Shown here: positions 1 to 4,910 of the stretch, one piece after another | Layout: each line of letters starts with the position of its first letter | Position numbering within the stretch: position 1 is the stretch's first letter | Assembly (NCBI GenBank): GCA_014381485.1 | Contig: JACNLN010000150.1 | Span: forward strand, 2,204-12,585 | Reading direction: 5' to 3' | DNA from: Fidelibacterota bacterium | GTDB lineage: Bacteria > Fidelibacterota > Marinisomatia > Marinisomatales > CAZVFT01 | Length of the DNA: 10,382 bases | Notes under the pieces: generated by a model | Told to the model about the DNA's origin: nothing | The model's input: the letters and a program-made list of their open reading frames with translations, nothing else | Databases searched by the model: none | Position numbers and translations under genes: made by a program

Positions 1-1125
1 TTTTTCGGGTACTATGAATCGGAATTTGATCAGATTAAGATTGAAGAGAACACGTACAATTTCGGTTATAATAAGTTTCGATTGGATATGGAAGCACGTC
101 CATCCGAGCAGATATTGATCGGTGCCAACTTGAATGTCCAGCAGTTTTTTGGTAAAAAAACATGGGATTTGTTTGATTTTGTCCCTGATGGGGTTTGGGA
201 AAAAACGTTTGGAGATACTTTGATAAGTGAGTTTCCATATCCCATCCTGGATACTCTTTTTTTAGATAACGTTTATCTACGGGCTAGCTTCTCCAAGTTT
301 GATGTAACCGTTGGGAAGCAGCAGATTGCTCTGGGGACCGGCTATGCCTGGAACCCAACCGATATTTTCAATCAGAAGGATTTGTTAGATCCGACATATG
401 AAAATCCCGGTATTAATGCTGTGAGAGTGGAGATACCTCTGGGATCAAGATTACTGGCAGATCTGATTGTTACTCCGGGATCCGACTGGAATATCTCTCG
501 GCGATTCATTCAGCTCAAAATGGGTCTTGGTAGTTTCGATCTTATGTTAATATCTGGAACATTTCAATGGGACAGAACTGGTATTGAACTTGATACTATG
601 AATATATTCATGCCAATTCAGGAAAGTGTGATACCCACAGAACGACAAATAGTAGGGGGAGCCATAGTAGGAGAACTTTTTGGTCTGGGATTGTGGGCAG
701 AAGGAGCTTGGAATAAGCTGAAAGAGGAAGATGATTATGTTGAATTTCTCACAGGATTCGACTATACCTTTGACTTCCAGACATATCTAATGGTAGAGTA
801 TTACCATAACGGTAGTGGGATTTCTGGCGGAGAAGAGCTTCGATTTAACGATTATATCTATTACCTCAATGGCGAGACTCACAGTCTCATGCAGGACTAC
901 TCCTTTGTTTATCTAAATCATCCTCTTGCAGATCTCTTAACCATAGGGGTTTTTGGTATTGTGAATTTTAATGATGAAAGTTTCGTGATAAATCCACAGT
1001 TGGAATGGAACGCTTTTGAAAATGTGAACGTTACTTTATTGATAAGTCAGTCTTTTGGTGACGATAAAACAGAATTCGGTGTGCAGGACAGGGCGGTCAG
1101 ATTGCGTTTGAGAGCATATTTTTAG
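1..1125 (+). CDS. Outer-membrane beta-barrel protein (5' truncated by window edge)
   Basis: The frame is open from base 1, so the start and any signal peptide lie upstream. About 374 residues are visible. The sequence alternates hydrophobic and polar residues in short strands separated by Asp/Gly/Asn-rich turns, has many Tyr, Phe and Trp, and ends Arg-Leu-Arg-Ala-Tyr-Phe. A C-terminal Phe is the classic signal for beta-barrel insertion by the BAM machinery. A segment around bases 310-450 (GKQQIALGTGYAWNPTDIF followed by an NPG..AVR..IPLG stretch) resembles the conserved early-strand region of DUF1302/porin-like barrels that often accompany RND exporters of the HpnN/COG1033 type; this is from memory and tentative. 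An RND exporter of that broad class lies at 4911-7643, so the barrel might be its outer-membrane partner. The barrel call is firm; the substrate is unknown. Confidence 0.75.
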   Translation, partial: FFGYYESEFDQIKIEENTYNFGYNKFRLDMEARPSEQILIGANLNVQQFFGKKTWDLFDFVPDGVWEKTFGDTLISEFPYPILDTLFLDNVYLRASFSKFDVTVGKQQIALGTGYAWNPTDIFNQKDLLDPTYENPGINAVRVEIPLGSRLLADLIVTPGSDWNISRRFIQLKMGLGSFDLMLISGTFQWDRTGIELDTMNIFMPIQESVIPTERQIVGGAIVGELFGLGLWAEGAWNKLKEEDDYVEFLTGFDYTFDFQTYLMVEYYHNGSGISGGEELRFNDYIYYLNGETHSLMQDYSFVYLNHPLADLLTIGVFGIVNFNDESFVINPQLEWNAFENVNVTLLISQSFGDDKTEFGVQDRAVRLRLRAYF

Positions 1126-1166
1126 GTTTTGCCGCAGAGATCGCAGGGAAAAAAAGGGGGAATAAA
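1126..1166. repeat. Short intergenic gap with GCAGAGATCGCAGGG repeat remnant
   Basis: The gap between the barrel stop and the next gene contains CCGCAGAGATCGCAGGGAA. This resembles the GCAGAGACGCAGAG-type intergenic repeats scattered through some bacterial genomes. Only one degenerate unit is visible here. It is followed by a purine-rich run with GGGGG, which serves as the ribosome binding site for the gene at 1167. No terminator hairpin is evident, so the two genes could be cotranscribed. Confidence 0.3.
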
Positions 1167-2270
1167 ATGAAAAGTATATTCATATTAGGTGGTAGTGGAA
1201 ACACGGGTGAAAAAATCGCCCAACTTCTGGTACAACATACAGATGTTCACATTGTTTTAGCAGCAAGAAACGAAGATAAACTTCGCCAATCTGCTGAAAA
1301 GTTGGGTCAGCCTGATAGAGTGAGCTGGAAGACTGTTGATGCATCAAACAAAAGTTCGTTGATGAATGTGTTTGATGGTCAAGACATGGTTGTCTCTGCG
1401 GCATCCACCGCACAGTTCACGGAAAATATTACCCGTGCCTGTCTGGATGCAGGATGTGATTATTTGGACGTCCAGTATTCATCGGAGAAAGTGCGAATTC
1501 TGAAATCCATGGCAGACGAGATAGAATCTACTGATGGGTGTTTCATCAGCGAAGCGGGGTTTCACCCGGGATTACCATCCGCATTGGTGCGTTATGCAGA
1601 CAGTCAATTAGATGACTTGGAATCGGCTGTGACTTACAGCGCCATCAACACGGATATGAAAAACGTCGAACTCACGAATGCCACCAAACAGGAATTCATT
1701 CAGGAACTTCAGGATTATGATGCCACGTTTTTTCAGGACAGCCAGTGGAAAAAAGCCAGTATGTGGACGACGAAAGATTTTCAGACAATTGACTTTGGTA
1801 AGCCAGCCGGAAAAAGAACATGTGTTCCTATGTTTTTTGAAGAGATTCACGACCTGCCAACATTGATTCCAACGCTGCAGGAAACCGGATTTTACATTGC
1901 CGGTTTTGGGTGGTTAATGGATCTGTTAGTGATGCCATTTGTTATGCTCATGGTAAAGCTATTTCCAAACATGATGGCGAAACCGATGGGGAACCTCTTT
2001 GCATGGACATGGGGAAAAATCTCCAAACCGCCGTTTTACGTTATCATGAAATTGAGGGCAAAAGGGAAAAAGGATGGACAGGAATCCACTTTTGAAACAA
2101 CCCTTTTCCATGAAGATGGATACTGGTTCACCGCCATTCCAGTGGTAGCTTGTCTGTTGCAGTACCTGGATGATTCCATCCGGAAACCGGGTTTACACTG
2201 GATGGGGCAGTTAGTAGAGCCGGAGAGGTTGATGGAAGATATGGAAAGGATGGGGATACAAATTTGGTAA
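1167..2270 (+). CDS. Saccharopine dehydrogenase-like NAD(P)-binding oxidoreductase
   Basis: This is a 367-residue protein with an N-terminal Rossmann fold. After the first strand (KSIFILGG) comes the glycine-rich dinucleotide loop GGSGNTG at residues 8-14, then LAARNEDKL at the end of strand 2, which is typical of NAD(P) binding. Residues 126-140 (FISEAGFHPGLPSAL) match the conserved 'aGf.PGlps' segment of the saccharopine dehydrogenase / Sacchrp_dh_NADP superfamily. A hydrophobic stretch at about residues 243-270 may be a membrane-associated hairpin, as seen in membrane-linked members of this family. The C-terminal PGLHWMGQLVEPERLMEDM region is also typical. The substrate is unknown; the family covers lysine-pathway enzymes, trans-acting enoyl reductases and lipid-linked reductases. 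The start follows a GGGGG ribosome site, and the TAA stop lies inside a GGTAACTGGT repeat. Family confident, function not. Confidence 0.8.
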   Translation: MKSIFILGGSGNTGEKIAQLLVQHTDVHIVLAARNEDKLRQSAEKLGQPDRVSWKTVDASNKSSLMNVFDGQDMVVSAASTAQFTENITRACLDAGCDYLDVQYSSEKVRILKSMADEIESTDGCFISEAGFHPGLPSALVRYADSQLDDLESAVTYSAINTDMKNVELTNATKQEFIQELQDYDATFFQDSQWKKASMWTTKDFQTIDFGKPAGKRTCVPMFFEEIHDLPTLIPTLQETGFYIAGFGWLMDLLVMPFVMLMVKLFPNMMAKPMGNLFAWTWGKISKPPFYVIMKLRAKGKKDGQESTFETTLFHEDGYWFTAIPVVACLLQYLDDSIRKPGLHWMGQLVEPERLMEDMERMGIQIW

Positions 2271-2311
2271 CTGGTGAATGGTAACTGGTAACTGGTGATT
2301 GGGTATTGGGT
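2266..2311. repeat. GGTAACTGGT short tandem repeat cluster
   Basis: GGTAACTGGT occurs at 2266-2275 and again in the overlapping run GGTAACTGGTAACTGGTGATT at 2280-2300, followed by the related GGGTATTGGGTG. It is a small degenerate direct-repeat cluster beginning within the last codons of the upstream gene, whose TAA stop at 2268-2270 is part of the first unit. Confidence 0.7.
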
Positions 2312-2330
2312 GAAGAGTAGAATTAAACCA

Positions 2331-2377
2331 CTTATCTTTGCGCCTTTGCGTTAAAACCTTGAACCTTGAACCTTGAG
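2331..2377. repeat. TTTGCG pair and triple CCTTGAA tandem repeat
   Basis: The intergenic region continues with CTTTGCGCCTTTGCG (a TTTGCG pair) and then three 7-bp units CCTTGAA, CCTTGAA, CCTTGAG at 2357-2377. Similar TTTGCG and CCTTGAA strings are common low-complexity intergenic repeats in some genomes. I see no gene and no clear promoter in 2271-2402, and the next gene at 2403 has no obvious Shine-Dalgarno sequence. Confidence 0.65.
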
Positions 2378-2402
2378 AGTTGATACTTAAAACCTATTTC
2401 AT

Positions 2403-3062
2403 ATGAGTACTTACGTTCTGATGAAGATTCTGGAGTCAGCCCCCAGCCGGTACGATGCGGGGATTCGGATGCTGACGTTGGGGCAAATTGACAGAATCTA
2501 TGAGCGGATAGCTCTCCTGGTTGAAAAGGATCAGAAAGTTCTGGATATCGGTTGTGGTACGGGTGCGCTCAGCCTTAGATCTGCTAGAAGAGGTGCATTT
2601 GTTAAGGGAATTGACGTCAATTCGGAAATGCTGGAGGTAGCGAGAAGGCGAGCTAAGAAGGAAGATTTACAAAATATAACATTTGAAGAAACGGGTATTG
2701 CTGAAATGGAGAAGGAAGGCAGCGATAGTTATGATGTGGTGATGAGTGGACTGTGTTTTTCTGAACTAAGCAAAGGCGAGATAGCATTTACGTTGGAAGA
2801 AGCAATGAGAATTTTGAAACCTGGAGGTAAGCTAATTATTGTTGATGAGGTACTGGCTGTCAGTTTGCCCCTGAGAATACTACAGCTAGCCGTACGGATT
2901 CCACTCGTTGTCATTACGTATCTTTTAACCCAGACAACAACCCATACAGTAAAAGGACTTGCACAATCACTTGTTTGGAGTGGGTTTCAATTGGAGTCAA
3001 GCCAGACTTACCAGATGGGTACTCTTATTCAGATGGTAGCTCGAAAGCCCAACGGGGAATAA
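2403..3062 (+). CDS. cpaM: SAM-dependent methyltransferase, CpaM-like (corrinoid-protein-associated)
   Basis: This 219-residue class I methyltransferase has motif I VLDIGCGTG at residues 46-54, an acidic residue ending strand 2 (GIDVNSEML, Asp71), a post-I helix, and the post-motif LKPGGKLIIVDE at 138-149. All are hallmarks of the Methyltransf_11/25 SAM-binding fold. The N-terminus YVLMKILESAPSRYDAGIRM with LTLGQIDRIYERIA following resembles the conserved head of the methyltransferases found next to HgcA-type corrinoid proteins (CpaM). A hydrophobic stretch at about 150-176 may contact the membrane. The next gene, an HgcAB-like fusion, begins 2 nt after this stop, so the two are very likely coupled and act on the same corrinoid cofactor or methyl group. 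The acceptor is unknown. No clear ribosome site precedes the ATG at 2403. Confidence 0.75.
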   Translation: MSTYVLMKILESAPSRYDAGIRMLTLGQIDRIYERIALLVEKDQKVLDIGCGTGALSLRSARRGAFVKGIDVNSEMLEVARRRAKKEDLQNITFEETGIAEMEKEGSDSYDVVMSGLCFSELSKGEIAFTLEEAMRILKPGGKLIIVDEVLAVSLPLRILQLAVRIPLVVITYLLTQTTTHTVKGLAQSLVWSGFQLESSQTYQMGTLIQMVARKPNGE

Positions 3063-3064
3063 AA

Positions 3065-4219
3065 ATGGAATCTCTTATATACATTTTCATCAACACGGTT
3101 GAGACCTGCCTGAGGATGGCTCCGTTTCCAGCCAAAACTGGTCTCATCAGGATAGGCAATCCAGACAGGAACTCACCGGTGCTTCTCACCTGCAATTATC
3201 ATCTGACGGTGCAGAGGATGAAACGGGCACTGCGGGGACTTGATGCCTTTCTGTTGGTGGCTAACAGCAGAGGAATTAATGTCTGGTGCGCTGCTACCGG
3301 AGGGTTATTCACCAATCACGATGCTGTTTCTGTTCTGAAGACCAGTGGTATCGAAGATCTTGTAGATCACAGGGAGGTCATACTTCCTCAGCTCGCTGCC
3401 ACAGGTTTGGAGAGAAAGGTGATCAAAAAGAAGACAGGATGGAAAGGCATCTGGGGCCCAGTTGAAGCTATGGATATTAAGGAATTTTTAGCAAACGGTG
3501 AAACTAAGATAGAGTCAATGAGACAAGTGGAGTTTCCTATGGTGCGGCGTTTCGAAATGGCAGTGGCGTGGGCGTTTCTTATCTCCATTTTTTTTACCGC
3601 GATTCTATCTGCCTTCTGGAAGGGAGCTATTATACCGGTTGTAATGCTGACGTGGGGTGTGGCACTGCTCGTCTTCCTTGCTTTTCCGCTCTATGAACAA
3701 TGGCTCAATCCGAAGACGGAGAGGGTGGGGTTTGTGTTGTTCGATTTCGGACGTGGCGGATTTCAGCTCATTCTATTGGCTGTTGTTCTGGTGGTCCTGG
3801 TGGGACTGAGCATGGGACCTGAGAGCTTCGACTGGGGGTTCTTTCTCAGATGGGGGATTGTCTGTTCCATAGTGATTCTCTTGGTGAGCATTGATCTCAT
3901 GGGCAGCACACCCGTCTATAAGAGTGGCCTGCATAAGGACAGGATGTTTACAATTGAGCTGGATGAGAAAAGGTGCCGGGGAGCCGCTTTCTGTGAGCAG
4001 GTGTGTCCACGGAACTGCTATGAAGTAGATCAAGAAAAGCATCTGGCAACGAGGCCCAGGGCTGACCTGTGCGTCCAGTGCGGAGCGTGCATTGTGCAGT
4101 GTCCTTTCGATTCACTTTTTTTTAAGAGTCCAAAGGGAGAAATAATACTACCGGAAAGTATTAGAAAGTTCAAACTAAATATGATGGGAAAACGGACAAT
4201 GAATACAGGAGACCGCTAA
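3065..4219 (+). CDS. HgcAB-like fusion: membrane corrinoid protein with C-terminal ferredoxin
   Basis: The protein has 384 residues. I chose ATG 3065, which is preceded by GGGGA about 6 nt upstream; an in-frame ATG at 2975 would overlap the methyltransferase by 88 nt. Residues 1-160 match the HgcA / CdhD-type corrinoid-binding domain. The cap-helix motif INVWCAATGG is at 71-80, with Cys75 the expected lower cobalt ligand, and is followed by the HREVILPQLAATG and IWGPVEAMDIKEFL segments typical of HgcA. Four membrane helices follow (about 168-187, 188-209, 233-251, 261-280). The tail (295-384) is HgcB-like: Cys304, Cys310, Cys314-Pro and Cys318, then a complete C-x2-C-x2-C-x3-C-P motif at 336/339/342/346. 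Canonical HgcA and HgcB are separate proteins that methylate Hg(II). Fused versions are known, and as I recall those tested in Thermococci did not methylate mercury. The usual AAGK of the cap motif is AATG here, so the substrate is open. Confidence 0.82.
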   Translation: MESLIYIFINTVETCLRMAPFPAKTGLIRIGNPDRNSPVLLTCNYHLTVQRMKRALRGLDAFLLVANSRGINVWCAATGGLFTNHDAVSVLKTSGIEDLVDHREVILPQLAATGLERKVIKKKTGWKGIWGPVEAMDIKEFLANGETKIESMRQVEFPMVRRFEMAVAWAFLISIFFTAILSAFWKGAIIPVVMLTWGVALLVFLAFPLYEQWLNPKTERVGFVLFDFGRGGFQLILLAVVLVVLVGLSMGPESFDWGFFLRWGIVCSIVILLVSIDLMGSTPVYKSGLHKDRMFTIELDEKRCRGAAFCEQVCPRNCYEVDQEKHLATRPRADLCVQCGACIVQCPFDSLFFKSPKGEIILPESIRKFKLNMMGKRTMNTGDR

Positions 4220-4260
4220 TCAGTCAGGAGCCTGACAGGTTAACGCGAATGAACGCAAAT
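4211..4260. repeat. Left repeat block before the GxxExxY gene
   Basis: GACCGCTAAT at 4211-4220 contains the TAA stop of the fusion gene. It is followed by a small palindrome GTCAGGAGCCTGAC (4223-4236) and then CGCGAATGAACGCAAAT at 4244-4260, which matches CGCCAATGAACGCTAAT at 4791-4807 in 15 of 17 positions. The block therefore belongs to the same repeat family as the array at 4668-4895 on the far side of the GxxExxY gene. Confidence 0.7.
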
Positions 4261-4275
4261 CAGTAGGATAAAGAT

Positions 4276-4683
4276 ATGAGCAAATTATTGGAAAAGGAAC
4301 TGGTTTACGAAATTGTCGGATATGCAATGAAAGTACACAGTGGAATTGGACCGGGCCTTAGAGAGAAAACATACGAAAGGGGGTTGTGTGTTGAGTTCGG
4401 GCATGGGGAGTTGAGCTTCGAGGATCAGAAGGAGTTTCCAGTTCATTATCGTGGGGAACTTATCGACAAATATGTTCCTGATTTGATAGTAGCAGGCAAG
4501 ATCATTGTGGAAGTCAAGACAGTAGAATCGATACTAGACGAGCATCGGGGCCAGCTGTTGAATTACCTGAGAATAACCGGATTGAAGGTTGGGTTGATTC
4601 TTAATTTTAAACCCATGAAACTTCAATGGGAGAGACTCGTTTTTGACACAGCTCGTGAGAGCACAACCGCGAATAACCGCTAA
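4276..4683 (+). CDS. GxxExxY protein (PDDEXK_3 family)
   Basis: The protein has 135 residues. The family motif GLREKTY (G27, E30, Y33) follows HSGIGPGL, and a PD-(D/E)xK nuclease-like core is visible: Pro68-Asp69, then IIVEVK with Glu79 and Lys81, then RGQLLNYL with Gln93. This is full length for the family, and all candidate catalytic residues are present, so a PD-(D/E)xK-type fold is expected. The biochemical role of GxxExxY proteins is not established. The start ATG has AGGAT at 4265-4269 as ribosome site. The gene is bracketed by related repeat arms (4211-4260 and 4668-4895), and its last codons (Asn-Arg-stop, AACCGCTAA) are themselves repeat sequence. That suggests it travels as, or was inserted with, a repeat-associated cassette between the fusion gene and the RND gene. 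Confidence 0.88.
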   Translation: MSKLLEKELVYEIVGYAMKVHSGIGPGLREKTYERGLCVEFGHGELSFEDQKEFPVHYRGELIDKYVPDLIVAGKIIVEVKTVESILDEHRGQLLNYLRITGLKVGLILNFKPMKLQWERLVFDTARESTTANNR

Positions 4684-4895
4684 TGGACGCGAAGAGTTTT
4701 ACGAGAGAGGTTGTGGTGACCAGGTTTTTTCATTGTTCTTACATTAGCGATAATTGGCGTTAATTAGCGGTTGAGAGTGTTGAGAAGGACCGCCAATGAA
4801 CGCTAATGGACGCGAATAGTTTTATGAGAAAGGTTATGTTGACCAGGTTTTTTCATTGTTTTTTCATTGGCGATAATTGGCGTTAATTAGCAGTT
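4668..4895. repeat. Two-copy 123-bp-period repeat with inverted-repeat ends
   Basis: This explains the gene-free stretch 4684-4910. Each copy starts with a left arm (AACCGCTAATGGACGCGAA at 4675-4693; AACGCTAATGGACGCGAA at 4799-4816) and ends with a right arm (TTGGCGTTAATTAGCGGTT at 4754-4772; the same with one change at 4877-4895). Left and right arms of copy 1 are inverted repeats matching in 16 of 19 positions. The interiors share AGTTTTA, GACCAGGTTTTTTCATTGTT and GCGATAATTGG. Over roughly 95 aligned bases I count about 10 mismatches. Copies are offset by exactly 123 bp. No ORF is supported. The structure resembles a tandemly duplicated MITE-like element; the second copy ends 5 nt before the AGGAGA ribosome site of the next gene. 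Confidence 0.85.
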
Positions 4896-4910
4896 AGAGT
4901 AGGAGACATT

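Noticed and set aside
1180..1413. Small minus-strand open frames inside the plus-strand genes (also near 1608, 3388, 3773, 4984, 5547, 6020, 7230)
   Set aside because: They lie wholly within confidently assigned genes on the other strand and show no recognisable domain or ribosome site.
2975..3064. Longer start for the HgcAB-like fusion at ATG 2975
   Set aside because: It would add 30 residues without family character and overlap the methyltransferase by 88 nt; ATG 3065 has a GGGGA ribosome site and begins where the domain similarity begins.
3065..4219. Calling the gene a proven mercury methylase (hgcA/hgcB)
   Set aside because: The fused form, altered cap motif after Cys75 and missing ferredoxin cysteine differ from canonical HgcA/HgcB; sequence alone does not show Hg methylation.
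4668..4895. CRISPR array
   Set aside because: There are only two long, imperfect units with inverted ends, no uniform short repeats separated by unique spacers, and no cas gene.
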